From contig JBDRKQ010000101.1 in NCBI GenBank assembly GCA_043813895.1, positions 130,366 to 194,365 of the forward strand: DNA of 64,000 nt, given 5' to 3'. The notes beneath the pieces were generated by a model. The model made no database searches and was not told where the DNA came from. It saw nothing but the letters and a program-made list of their open reading frames with translations. A program made the translations under genes and the position numbers. Positions 17,749-25,277 of the stretch are shown here, one piece after another. Each line of letters starts with the position of its first letter. The stretch's first letter is position 1. The stretch comes from CAZTAR01 sp043813895. GTDB taxonomy: Bacteria > Planctomycetota > Phycisphaerae > UBA1845 > UTPLA1.

Positions 17749-19116
17749 ATGAGCGAATCGCCTGAGCAACAAGCGAAAGATGTAATCCTGGATTCCATCG
17801 CGGACGGCGTGTTTACCGTCGATGAGGATTGGCGGATCACCTCGTTCAACCGGGCGGCGGAGCAGATCACTGGTGTGTCGCGCGAGGAGGCGATCGGACA
17901 GAACTGTTGTGACGTCTTCCGCGCCAGCATCTGCGAGAACGAATGCGCCCTGAGAGAGACCTTGGGCACGGGACGGCCGATTGTGAACAAGGCCATCTAC
18001 ATCCTGGATGTCCAGGGCCGGCGCGTTCCAATCAGCATCTCGGCCGCAGTGCTCAAGGATGCAAACGGGAAGGCCATCGGAGGCGTGGAGACGTTCCGAG
18101 ACCTCAGCATGGTCGAGGAGTTGCGCAAGGAACTGGAGGGGACATACACTTTCGCGGACATCATCGGACACAGCCCGGCGATGCGGCAGCTTTTTGATCT
18201 GTTGCCTCAGGTTGCAGAGAGCAACAGCACGGTGCTGATCGAGGGTGCAAGCGGCACGGGCAAGGAGCTGTTCGCCAGGGCGATACATAACCTCTCGCCT
18301 CGCCGGAGCAAGCGTTTCGTCGCGATCAACTGCGGCGCCCTTCCTGATACGCTTCTGGAATCGGAGCTGTTTGGGTACAAGGCTGGCGCGTTCACCGATG
18401 CCCGCCACGACAAACCCGGCCGTTTCGCGGTCGCAGACGGCGGAACCATCCTGCTCGACGAAATCGGGGACATATCACCAGCCATGCAGGCACGGTTGCT
18501 GCGTGTGTTGCAGGAGCGGACCTTTGAGCCGCTTGGCTCCGTCGAGCCGGTCGATGTGGATGTGCGCGTCCTTGCGGCGACCAACAGAGACCTGGAGGAA
18601 CTGGTCCACAAGGGCGCATTCAGACGGGACTTGTTTTACCGAGTCAATATCGTACGACTCAAGCTCCCCGAGCTGCGCGACAGGCGGGAGGACATTCCGC
18701 TGCTGGTGAATCGCTTCATCAGCAAGTTCAACCGCCTTCAGCGCAAGGATGTGGCCGGCGTCTCGGATAATACCCTGGCCGCTCTCATGGAACACGACTA
18801 CCCTGGTAACGTACGTGAGTTGGAGAACATCGTCGAGCACGCCTTCGTGCTCTGCCGGGGCGGCCTGATAGAACCGCATCACCTGCCGCCGGCGCTGCGG
18901 AGCGACGCCGGTTCCATGCTGGCACGGGACGGGGGCCTGCGGACGTTGAAAGCCCTCGAAGTGCTGCACATCACGGACGCGCTCCGCCGACATGATGGCA
19001 ACCGATCCGCCGCTGCGAAGGAACTGGGCATCAACCCCAGCACCCTGTTCCGCAAGATCAAATCGCTTGGAATCAAGGTTCCCGAACGGGACCAGCTAAA
19101 CAAGACACACGAATAG
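17749..19116 (+). CDS. Sigma-54-dependent enhancer-binding protein with PAS sensor
   Basis: About 455 residues. Residues 8-120: PAS domain with Cys53, Cys54, Cys62 and Cys66 (CCDVFRASICENEC), probably a redox, heme or Fe-S sensor. Residues about 138-375: AAA+ domain with Walker A GASGTGKE (166-173), the sigma-54-contact loop as GAFTDA (213-218, Asp in place of the usual Gly), Walker B TILLDE, and an arginine-finger region FRRDLFYRVN. C-terminus: Fis-type HTH (NRSAAAKELGINPSTLFRKI). It activates sigma-54 RNA polymerase from distant sites. It lies between two operons that each begin with a -24/-12 promoter and paired dyads, so it is probably their common activator. The Desulfovibrio ORP genes have a similar dedicated EBP. 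Confidence 0.93.
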   Translation: MSESPEQQAKDVILDSIADGVFTVDEDWRITSFNRAAEQITGVSREEAIGQNCCDVFRASICENECALRETLGTGRPIVNKAIYILDVQGRRVPISISAAVLKDANGKAIGGVETFRDLSMVEELRKELEGTYTFADIIGHSPAMRQLFDLLPQVAESNSTVLIEGASGTGKELFARAIHNLSPRRSKRFVAINCGALPDTLLESELFGYKAGAFTDARHDKPGRFAVADGGTILLDEIGDISPAMQARLLRVLQERTFEPLGSVEPVDVDVRVLAATNRDLEELVHKGAFRRDLFYRVNIVRLKLPELRDRREDIPLLVNRFISKFNRLQRKDVAGVSDNTLAALMEHDYPGNVRELENIVEHAFVLCRGGLIEPHHLPPALRSDAGSMLARDGGLRTLKALEVLHITDALRRHDGNRSAAAKELGINPSTLFRKIKSLGIKVPERDQLNKTHE

Positions 19117-19117
19117 C

Positions 19118-19134
19118 GTTGCACTTCGCAACAC
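19118..19134 (+). promoter_or_regulatory. Distal operator/UAS of sigma-54 promoter P2
   Basis: GTTGCACTTCGCAACAC, a dyad (GTTGC/GCAAC) centred at 19125, 129 bp upstream of the -24 GG of P2. Aligned from its TTGC it matches the P1 site at 9066 (both end in RACAC). Confidence 0.58.
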
Positions 19135-19151
19135 GGTTACGCCGCTCGGCA

Positions 19152-19166
19152 TTGCGTATTGCAGGC
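19152..19166 (+). promoter_or_regulatory. Proximal operator/UAS of sigma-54 promoter P2
   Basis: TTGCGTATTGCAGG with core TGCG-TAT-TGCA centred at 19158, 96 bp upstream of the -24 GG and 33 bp from the distal site, the same geometry as upstream of P1. Confidence 0.55.
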
Positions 19167-19214
19167 ATCGCCCTTCTCGCACTCCAAGGCCGAGCGTCGA
19201 TAATCACTGTAAAC

Positions 19215-19232
19215 ATTGCGCAATATGCGCAC
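19215..19232 (+). promoter_or_regulatory. Additional palindrome between UAS and P2
   Basis: ATTGCGCAATATGCGCAC contains TGCGCA twice around ATA, and TTGCGCAA. It resembles the UAS core but lies only about 30 bp from the -24 box, where an IHF site, a repressor or a third weak activator site could sit. P1 has no clear equivalent. Confidence 0.4.
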
Positions 19233-19252
19233 AGCCTCGTTGTTGTTTGGTC

Positions 19253-19269
19253 TGGCACGTCAGTTGCAT
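19253..19269 (+). promoter_or_regulatory. Sigma-54 promoter P2 (-24/-12) for the ORP-like operon
   Basis: TGGCACGTCAGTTGCAT matches the sigma-54 consensus throughout: GG 19254-19255, GC 19266-19267, 10 bp apart. The expected start near 19279 is only about 3 nt before the ATG at 19282, so the transcript would be almost leaderless. Confidence 0.88.
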
Positions 19270-19281
19270 CATCTCTGAACG

Positions 19282-19689
19282 ATGAAAGTGTCTATTCCAA
19301 CATGGGCTGGTCGGGTTTCCCCCGTTTTCGATGTCGCGAAGCAGCTATTGGTTGTGACGATTGCGGAGGGGCGTGAGTCCAGTCGGGAGCAAGCGGCTAT
19401 CGAAGAGACCCAGATGCTGGCCCGAGTGAAGCGCGTTACGCAACTAGGCGTGGATGTGCTGATCTGCGGTGCGATCTCCGGGACGCTCGAGGCCATGCTT
19501 GTCTCTGCGGGCGTGCGCGTCCTTCCGCACACGTGCGGGGCGGTGGAGGAGATCCTCCAGGCGTTTGCTTCGGGACGACTGCCGGACAAGAAGTATGCGA
19601 TGCCTGGTTGCTGTGGTCAGCGCAGGCGGTTTCAGGCGCGACATCGCGGGGGCCAGGCTGGATTCGGCTTGCCAGGAGGGACGACATGA
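19282..19689 (+). CDS. MTH1175/NifX-type cofactor carrier protein (ORP-like), first gene of operon 2
   Basis: About 135 residues. The first 105 residues are the dinitrogenase FeMo-cofactor (NifB/NifX/MTH1175) domain: MKVSIPTWAGRVSPVFDVA, strand pattern VLICGAISGTLEAML and AVEEILQAFASGRL. Characterised members bind Fe-S, FeMo-co precursors or, in the Desulfovibrio orange protein, a Mo-Cu-sulfide cluster. The tail has CCGQRRRF, a Cys-Cys-Arg motif. It follows the perfect sigma-54 promoter P2 almost without a leader and overlaps the next gene by ATGA. Confidence 0.85.
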   Translation: MKVSIPTWAGRVSPVFDVAKQLLVVTIAEGRESSREQAAIEETQMLARVKRVTQLGVDVLICGAISGTLEAMLVSAGVRVLPHTCGAVEEILQAFASGRLPDKKYAMPGCCGQRRRFQARHRGGQAGFGLPGGTT

Positions 19690-20048
19690 AAGTCGCTGTC
19701 ACATCACAAGGGCCGGACATGACAGACAACGTTGATCCTCGGTTTGGCCGAGCCAGGTTCTTCGTCGTGGTCGATACGGATACCGGGGAATCCACGACTC
19801 ATGACAACGCGCAGAATGTGAACGCGGCCCAGGGAGCCGGCATTCAGGCGGCCCGAAACGTCACGGATTTGGGTGTGAGTGCCGTTGTGACGGGGAACGT
19901 CGGCCCAAAAGCGTTTACGGCTCTTCAGGCGGGCGACATCAAGACCTACATCGGCGCGGCCGGAACGGTGCGCGACGCCATTGAGCAACTCAAGGCGGGC
20001 CAGCTCGAATGTGTCAGCAAGCCAAACGTGGAAGGACACTGGATGTGA
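19686..20048 (+). CDS. MTH1175/NifX-type cofactor carrier protein
   Basis: About 120 residues, a complete single NifX/MTH1175 domain: MKVAVTSQGPDMTDNVDPRF, the conserved FGRARFF, then GAGIQAARNVTDLGVSAVVT and a GDIKTYIGAAGTVRDAIEQL region. This is the length and pattern of the archaeal MTH1175 and Desulfovibrio ORP proteins. Start at 19686 overlaps the previous stop. A close paralogue lies at 21101. Confidence 0.87.
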   Translation: MKVAVTSQGPDMTDNVDPRFGRARFFVVVDTDTGESTTHDNAQNVNAAQGAGIQAARNVTDLGVSAVVTGNVGPKAFTALQAGDIKTYIGAAGTVRDAIEQLKAGQLECVSKPNVEGHWM

Positions 20049-20099
20049 GAGTGGATCGTCGTGTTCGTCCGACGTTGCAGCGAGAAAGGAGAAGTTGAA

Positions 20100-20468
20100 A
20101 TGCCAGCAGGTGATGGAACAGGACCGATGGGGGCCGGCCCGATGACCGGGCGAGGCGCGGGTTATTGCGGCGGATTGCAGGTACCCGGCTACATGAACTC
20201 GATGCCGGGACGGGGTTTCGGGATGGGTCGTGGAAGAGGCCAGGGACGCGGCTGGGGTCGAGGCCGCGGCCGGCGCTGCGGCTGGTATCCGTTGGGCGCT
20301 CCCGGAGTACAACGCCCATACCGACAACCGTCGCACTGCGATGCGCCATCGGGCGAGCAGGAATCGCAAGCACTCAGATCGCAGGCGGAGCATCTCGAAG
20401 GCACGCTTGATGAGATCAAAAGGCGGATTGCGGAATTGGAATCCGCGCCAGGGAGAGAGGGTGGATGA
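20100..20468 (+). CDS. DUF5320-type Gly/Arg-rich small protein
   Basis: About 122 residues. The ATG follows GAAAGGAGAAG. The N-terminus MPAGDGTGPMGAGPMTGRG is characteristic of DUF5320 proteins, which often sit beside MTH1175-type genes in anaerobes. The centre is a Gly-Arg-Trp run (GRGRGQGRGWGRGRGR), the C-terminus a predicted coiled coil (QALRSQAEHLEGTLDEIKRR). Function unknown. Coupled to the next gene by an ATGA overlap. Confidence 0.75.
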   Translation: MPAGDGTGPMGAGPMTGRGAGYCGGLQVPGYMNSMPGRGFGMGRGRGQGRGWGRGRGRRCGWYPLGAPGVQRPYRQPSHCDAPSGEQESQALRSQAEHLEGTLDEIKRRIAELESAPGREGG

Positions 20469-21085
20469 TGCTGTGTTGTGCCTCCTGCGAAAAGCAGGAT
20501 TGCAGGGGCGGGAAGGACTGCCTGGACACCAGCAAGCGAGATCGGCTGCTCTATGAGGACAGGCAAATCGCCCGATTGCACAAGGGGGCGTCGGCCATCG
20601 AGGGTCGCCACTACTGCAAGGAACCCCGTCTTGCCGAGACGATCTTCTTTGCCAAGGAGCTCGGCTTTCGCAGAATCGGGTTGGCCTTCTGTATTGGGCT
20701 GGCCTCGGAGGCTAAGGTCATTGGGGGGATTCTATCGAGCCGCTTCGACGTCGTTTCGGTTTGCTGCAAGATGAGCGGAATCGCCAAGGAGACCCTGGGA
20801 ATCGAGCGAATCGACCCGGAGAACCACAATGAAGTCATGTGTAACCCGGCGGGGCAGGCACAGTTGCTAAACGAAGCGGAAACCGAACTGAATATCCTGT
20901 GCGGCCTTTGTGTCGGGCACGATGCCATTTTCAGTATGGTCTCCAAGGCACCGGTCACAACGCTGATAGTCAAGGATCGTGTTTTGGCCCACAACCCGAT
21001 CGGCGTCGTCTACTGCCAGTACCTACGGAGGAAACTTGAAGGCGACCCAAGAGACCGCAATCAGCCGGGGTCGACAACACGGTAA
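20465..21085 (+). CDS. DUF1847-type Cys-rich metal-binding protein
   Basis: About 206 residues, ATG overlapping the previous stop. The N-terminus has CCASCEKQDCRGGKDC; further cysteines occur in SVCCKMSGI, EVMCNPAGQA and ILCGLCVGHDAIF. This is the DUF1847 pattern of anaerobic bacteria and archaea, predicted to bind metal or Fe-S. No reaction is known. Its place among cofactor carriers supports a metal/sulfur handling role. Confidence 0.78.
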   Translation: MMLCCASCEKQDCRGGKDCLDTSKRDRLLYEDRQIARLHKGASAIEGRHYCKEPRLAETIFFAKELGFRRIGLAFCIGLASEAKVIGGILSSRFDVVSVCCKMSGIAKETLGIERIDPENHNEVMCNPAGQAQLLNEAETELNILCGLCVGHDAIFSMVSKAPVTTLIVKDRVLAHNPIGVVYCQYLRRKLEGDPRDRNQPGSTTR

Positions 21086-21100
21086 CACGAAAGGACTATG

Positions 21101-21655
21101 ATGAAAGTAGCAATCACGGCCAGTGGCCAAACACTCGACGCGAGTATTGATCCCCGGTTTGGCCGCTGCGCGTACTTCTTGATCGTCGATACGGACACGA
21201 TGGAGCTCGAGGCTATCGAGAACCACAACGTTGCACTCGGCCAGGGCGCCGGTATTCAATCGGCCCAACTGATGGCGGCGAAGGGTGTGAAGTTCGTTCT
21301 CACGGGCAATTGCGGTCCCAATGCGCACGAGGCGCTTTCCGCGGCCGGCATTGGAGTTGTCCTCGGCGGTTCGGGTACTGCTCGCGACGCCATCGAACGG
21401 TTCAAGGCCGGACAGTTTAGCACTGCCGGTGAGCCAAACGTCGCCGGCCATTCCGGCACGGCTGGCGCACCGTCCGCTTCCCAAGGCCAAGCCAAGCCCG
21501 CAGAACAAACGCCGATGTCCGGCGGAGGAATGGGCATGGGCCGGGGACGCGGCGGCGGTGGAAGAGGCATGGGGCGCGGCATGGGCGGCGGCCGCGGAAT
21601 GGGCCGGGGGCGGGGGCAAGGTATGGGCGGTGGTCGCGGGCAAGGCGGAGGGTAA
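21101..21655 (+). CDS. MTH1175/NifX-type carrier with Gly-Met-Arg-rich tail
   Basis: About 184 residues; ATG 21101 gives better spacing to AAAGGA than the adjacent ATG 21098. Residues 1-120 are a NifX/MTH1175 domain (IDPRFGRCAYFLIVDTDT, GAGIQSAQLMAAKGVKFVLT). The last 60 residues are a low-complexity tail of MGRGRGGGGRGMGRGMGG-like repeats, similar in composition to the DUF5320 neighbour. The tail could mediate assembly with that protein or bind metal through Met; both are guesses. Confidence 0.83.
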   Translation: MKVAITASGQTLDASIDPRFGRCAYFLIVDTDTMELEAIENHNVALGQGAGIQSAQLMAAKGVKFVLTGNCGPNAHEALSAAGIGVVLGGSGTARDAIERFKAGQFSTAGEPNVAGHSGTAGAPSASQGQAKPAEQTPMSGGGMGMGRGRGGGGRGMGRGMGGGRGMGRGRGQGMGGGRGQGGG

Positions 21656-21680
21656 GGTCGTAGCCCGGGCTTAAGAGGAA

Positions 21681-21706
21681 GAGCCGCGGGCCTGAAGCCC
21701 GCGCGG
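21681..21706. repeat. Intergenic palindrome (CCGCGGGCxTGAAGCCCGCG family)
   Basis: GAGCCGCGGGCCTGAAGCCC followed by GCGCGG forms a GC-rich hairpin. Related copies lie at 46085-46203. Here it interrupts operon 2 between the NifX-type gene and the MinD genes. Confidence 0.6.
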
Positions 21707-21798
21707 TCGCACGTAATGACATGGGCGAGACGTCTGTGCCACGGCGATTCCGGACTGGAAACCGAAGGCGGGATGGACACCGAAGAAGAGAAGAAGTC

Positions 21799-22659
21799 AT
21801 GAAGATCGCCGTGGCAAGCGGCAAAGGTGGTACGGGCAAGACCACGGTGGCCACGAACCTGGGAACCGTGGCCTCGCGCAACGGTCGAAGCGTGGTCTAT
21901 CTCGACTGCGACGTGGAAGAACCCAACGGCCACATCTTTCTGAAGCCGGAAATCACGCACCGCGAACCGGTCGGCATGTTGATTCCCCGAGTGGATGAGG
22001 AGAAATGCACCCTCTGCGGGATGTGCGGCGAGATCTGCCAGTACAGCGCGATCGTCTGCGTTGGCAAGAAAGTTCTGACCTATCCCGAACTTTGCCATGC
22101 TTGCGGCGGTTGCTGGCTGGTTTGCTCGGAGGATGCCATCACCGAGGTACCGCGCGAGATGGGAGTGCTGGAGGCTGGTCGGGCCGGGCCGATTCGTTTC
22201 GTTCACGGTTTGCTGAACGTCGGCGAGGCCATGAGCCCGCCGGTTATCAAAGCCGTCAAAGCCGCCGCTCCGGAGGCGGATCTGGTGATCATCGACGCCC
22301 CGCCGGGGACCTCGTGCCCGGTCATTGAAAGCATGCGCGAGTGCGATTTCGTGGTTCTTGTGACAGAGCCAACGCCGTTCGGCCTGAATGACTTGAAGCT
22401 CGCCGTCGAAATGGTCCGGGCCTTGAAACTCCCGTTTGGCGTCGTCATCAATCGCGCAGACGTTGGCGATCACTCGGTGCAATCGTATTGCCGCAAGAAC
22501 GGAATCCGGATCCTGGCAGAGATCCCGGACGAACGCCGGATCGCCGAGGCGTATTCACGGGGCGAATTGATCTGCGACGCCTTGCCGGACCACACGCGTG
22601 TGTTTGGAGGATTGCTGCACGAAATCACGCGGGAGGCGAAGGCTCCGGCGAGGATATAA
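21799..22659 (+). CDS. MinD/ParA-family ATPase with inserted 2x[4Fe-4S] ferredoxin domain (ORP type)
   Basis: About 286 residues; start taken at ATG 21799 from the P-loop position. Deviant Walker A SGKGGTGKTT at residues 8-17; residues about 69-115 carry CTLCGMCGEIC and CHACGGCWLVC, a bacterial two-cluster ferredoxin inserted in the ATPase; switch II is DAPPGTSCPV near 165. This is the arrangement of the DVU2103/DVU2104 ATPases encoded with the orange protein of Desulfovibrio. It probably uses ATP to load or insert a metal cluster. Pairs with the next gene, a paralogue. Confidence 0.9.
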   Translation: MKIAVASGKGGTGKTTVATNLGTVASRNGRSVVYLDCDVEEPNGHIFLKPEITHREPVGMLIPRVDEEKCTLCGMCGEICQYSAIVCVGKKVLTYPELCHACGGCWLVCSEDAITEVPREMGVLEAGRAGPIRFVHGLLNVGEAMSPPVIKAVKAAAPEADLVIIDAPPGTSCPVIESMRECDFVVLVTEPTPFGLNDLKLAVEMVRALKLPFGVVINRADVGDHSVQSYCRKNGIRILAEIPDERRIAEAYSRGELICDALPDHTRVFGGLLHEITREAKAPARI

Positions 22660-22663
22660 GCCC

Positions 22664-23590
22664 ATGCATGAACTCGTCGTCATTAGCGGCAAAGGCGGAA
22701 CGGGCAAGACGTCCATTGTGGCGTCGTTTGCCGCGCTGGCCGACAAGTGTGTACTGGCGGACGCGGATGTTGACGCAGCCGACCTGTTTCTGATTCTCGA
22801 GCCTCGAACCGTCCAGCGGGAGCAATTCTCGGGAGGATCTCGGGCGAGGATCATGCCGGGGCATTGCACTGCGTGTGGCAAGTGCGAGGAGGTCTGCCGT
22901 TTCGATGCGATTACCTACGACGGTCCCGGCAACGGAAAGACAAGCAAGACCTACCGGATTGACCCCATCACATGCGAGGGCTGCGGCGTCTGCGCATACT
23001 TCTGTGCGGAGGACGCCATCCAATTCGCGCCGGTTGTGAACGGGCAGTTATTCGTCTCGGAGACTCGTTGTGGGCCGATGGTTCACGCCAAACTCGGGAT
23101 CGCGGAGGGAAACTCAGGCAAGCTGGTCAGCCTCGTCCGCACGCGAGCGAAAGCAATCGCCCAGAAGCGGAAACTGAACTTGATTCTGATCGACGGCTCG
23201 CCGGGCATCGGATGTCCGGTGATCTCCTCGATCACGGGCGCGGATTACGTACTCGTCGTAACCGAGCCGACGCTGAGCGGGCTGCACGATCTGCAACGAG
23301 TCGCCGACCTGACCGCACACTTCGGCATCGAGACGCAAGTCTGCATCAACAAGTGGGACCTGAACGAGGATATCGCCTCGAAGATTGAATCTCAGGCTCG
23401 TCAGCGTGGCCTGCGGGTCGCCGGAAGGGTTCGGTACGACCCGACCATCACGAAGGCCCAAATCGAGAAGCAATCCGTCGTAGAGTACGCCGATGGCGGC
23501 GCGGCGGCGGATATCAGGCAACTCTGGGCCGCAGTCTCAATCGGAATCGCACATACGCCGTCAGGAATCACGGCAAGGAGATATTCATGA
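22664..23590 (+). CDS. MinD/ParA-family ATPase with inserted 2x[4Fe-4S] ferredoxin domain, second copy
   Basis: About 308 residues from ATG 22664, 4 bp after the previous stop. Walker A SGKGGTGKTS, ferredoxin cysteines CTACGKCEEVC and CEGCGVCAYFC (the second followed by AEDAI as in the upstream copy), switch II DGSPGIGCPV. The shared layout with its neighbour argues for a heterodimer, as proposed for the ORP ATPase pair. Its stop overlaps the Mrp gene start. Confidence 0.9.
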   Translation: MHELVVISGKGGTGKTSIVASFAALADKCVLADADVDAADLFLILEPRTVQREQFSGGSRARIMPGHCTACGKCEEVCRFDAITYDGPGNGKTSKTYRIDPITCEGCGVCAYFCAEDAIQFAPVVNGQLFVSETRCGPMVHAKLGIAEGNSGKLVSLVRTRAKAIAQKRKLNLILIDGSPGIGCPVISSITGADYVLVVTEPTLSGLHDLQRVADLTAHFGIETQVCINKWDLNEDIASKIESQARQRGLRVAGRVRYDPTITKAQIEKQSVVEYADGGAAADIRQLWAAVSIGIAHTPSGITARRYS

Positions 23591-24468
23591 CCCAGCAATG
23601 TGCCGCAGGACAACAATCTGCGGAGGAATCCCAGCGACAGGCAGAGGAACTGGCACTCCGAAACCGAATGGAGAAGATCGGTCAAAAGCTGCTCGTCTTG
23701 TCTGGAAAAGGAGGAGTCGGCAAGAGCACGGTGGCTGCCAACCTGGCGGTGTCGCTGGCCTCGGCAGGCAAGACGGTCGGCCTGCTGGACATAGACGTGC
23801 ATGGGCCAAGCATCCCCAGACTCATGGGGCTCGAAGGCCGGCAGATCACTGGGGGCGAGGGCGGGATGCTCCCAGTCAGGATGAACGACAACTTGGCGGT
23901 CATGTCGATTGGTTTTCTGCTGCCAGGAAGAGGTGAGCCGGTCATCTGGCGTGGGCCGCGAAAGCACGGTGTTATCCGCCAATTCCTGAAGGACGTTGCC
24001 TGGGGCAACCTGGATTATCTAGTGGTCGATTCTCCGCCGGGAACGGGTGATGAGCCGATGTCGGTGGCCCAGCTCGTCGGGGCGTCGGCAGGCGCCGTGA
24101 TTGTAACGACACCGCAAGATGTCGCCATCGCGGACGTGCGTCGCTGCGTATCGTTCTGCAACACCCTGTCCTTGCCGGTTGTCGGCATCGTGGAGAACAT
24201 GAGTGGCTATACTTGTCCCAAGTGTGGGGAAAGCATCGACCTGTTCAAGACCGGTGGCGGCAAAGCCCTGGCCGAAGAAATGAGGGTGCCGCTCCTGGGA
24301 ACGATTCCGATTGATCCGGACATCGTGACTTCCGGAGATGCCGGTCGGCCCTTCGTCGACACGCAGAAGCAAACCTCGGCCAGCCAGGCGTTTGCCGGTA
24401 TTGTCCAATCAATCGTAGCCCAACAGGGACGGAACAACCGAGCCGCCGAAAACAAGAACCGACGCTAA
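23587..24468 (+). CDS. Mrp/NBP35-family iron-sulfur carrier ATPase
   Basis: About 293 residues, start ATG overlapping the previous stop. Walker A SGKGGVGKST at about 40-49, ADP-site loop DVHGPSIPRLMG, PPGTGDEPMS, and a C-terminal CPKC motif (SGYTCPKCGE) that in Mrp/ApbC binds a bridging [4Fe-4S] cluster between subunits. Many anaerobes have this short Mrp beside NifX/MTH1175 genes. It is likely the Fe-S donor of the operon. Confidence 0.93.
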   Translation: MTQQCAAGQQSAEESQRQAEELALRNRMEKIGQKLLVLSGKGGVGKSTVAANLAVSLASAGKTVGLLDIDVHGPSIPRLMGLEGRQITGGEGGMLPVRMNDNLAVMSIGFLLPGRGEPVIWRGPRKHGVIRQFLKDVAWGNLDYLVVDSPPGTGDEPMSVAQLVGASAGAVIVTTPQDVAIADVRRCVSFCNTLSLPVVGIVENMSGYTCPKCGESIDLFKTGGGKALAEEMRVPLLGTIPIDPDIVTSGDAGRPFVDTQKQTSASQAFAGIVQSIVAQQGRNNRAAENKNRR

Positions 24469-24490
24469 CTGATATGAGGAGATTCATCGC

Positions 24491-24829
24491 ATGAAGATTG
24501 CTATCCCCGTTGCGAACGGATGTCTGAGCGCGCATTTCGGCCATTGCGAGCAATTCGCAATCCTCGAAGCTGATCCGCAAGGTAAAGAGGTTGCCGGCAA
24601 GTCCATGCACACGCCGCCGCCGCACGAGCCGGGAGTGCTTCCACGCTGGTTGCACGAACTCGGCGCCAACGTGATCATTGCCGGCGGCATGGGCCAGCGA
24701 GCGCAGCAACTGTTCGCGGAAAACGGCATTACGGTCGTGGTCGGCGCGCCGGCCGAAACTCCTGAGCAGTTGGCGTCCGCATACCTGGGCGGAACGCTGC
24801 AGGCTGGAGAGAACATCTGTGACCATTGA
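24491..24829 (+). CDS. MTH1175/NifX-type cofactor carrier protein
   Basis: About 112 residues: MKIAIPVANGCLSAHFGHCE, a short NifX/MTH1175 domain with Cys and His residues (Cys11, FGHCEQF) near the binding edge and PPPHEPGVLPRWLHELGA. It ends in ENICDH. This differs in pattern from the DPRFGR type paralogues and resembles the ATPase-associated NifX group. Fourth member in this operon. Overlaps the next gene by 11 bp. Confidence 0.85.
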   Translation: MKIAIPVANGCLSAHFGHCEQFAILEADPQGKEVAGKSMHTPPPHEPGVLPRWLHELGANVIIAGGMGQRAQQLFAENGITVVVGAPAETPEQLASAYLGGTLQAGENICDH

Positions 24830-25277
24830 GTCCGCACAAGTCGGCTTGCGGAGGACGCGAGAGCTGGCACACTCGCACTGCGTGGTCTGCGGACATACAA
24901 ACAGTCTGGGCTTGCGCCTCGACTTCTCGGCGTCCGATGACGGTCACGTGCAGGCCCGTTTTGATTGCGGCCGGCCGTTTGAAGGTTATGCTGGGATCGT
25001 GCATGGCGGCGTGATAGCCTCGCTCCTGGACGGGGCGATGACCAACTGCATGTTCGCTCGCGGCATTCCGGCGTTGACGGCGGAACTGACCGTGCGCTAT
25101 CGGCACCCACTGGTCGTCGGGACCTCGGCGGTGGTGCGTGCCCGGGTCGAGCGATCGATACCGCCGCTTCACTTGTTGAAAGCGGAAATCGTACAGGCTG
25201 CGCAGGTCAAGGCGACCGCCTGCGGGAAATTCATGGAACATGCCTACGCGGGGGACGGAGGAGAGGCGTCCTTATGA
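24819..25277 (+). CDS. PaaI-type hotdog-fold thioesterase
   Basis: About 152 residues from GTG 24819, inside the end of the upstream gene. CVVCGHTNSLGLRLDF at the start and GIVHGGVIASLLDGAM near residue 63 are typical of the PaaI/YigI hotdog thioesterases (the HGG segment carries the catalytic region). It would hydrolyse an acyl-CoA or similar thioester; the substrate is not evident. The CxxC near the N-terminus is common in this subgroup. Its role in a metal/sulfur operon is unclear. Confidence 0.78.
   Translation: MTIESAQVGLRRTRELAHSHCVVCGHTNSLGLRLDFSASDDGHVQARFDCGRPFEGYAGIVHGGVIASLLDGAMTNCMFARGIPALTAELTVRYRHPLVVGTSAVVRARVERSIPPLHLLKAEIVQAAQVKATACGKFMEHAYAGDGGEASL

Noticed and set aside
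21256..22482. 408-codon minus-strand frame
   Set aside because: Antisense of the Gly-rich tail and MinD gene; the Pro-rich run is the complement of the Gly-Arg-Met repeats.
24819..24829. Fusion of the NifX-type protein and the thioesterase
   Set aside because: They are in different frames with an 11-bp overlap and both have complete domains; overlapping genes, not a fusion.
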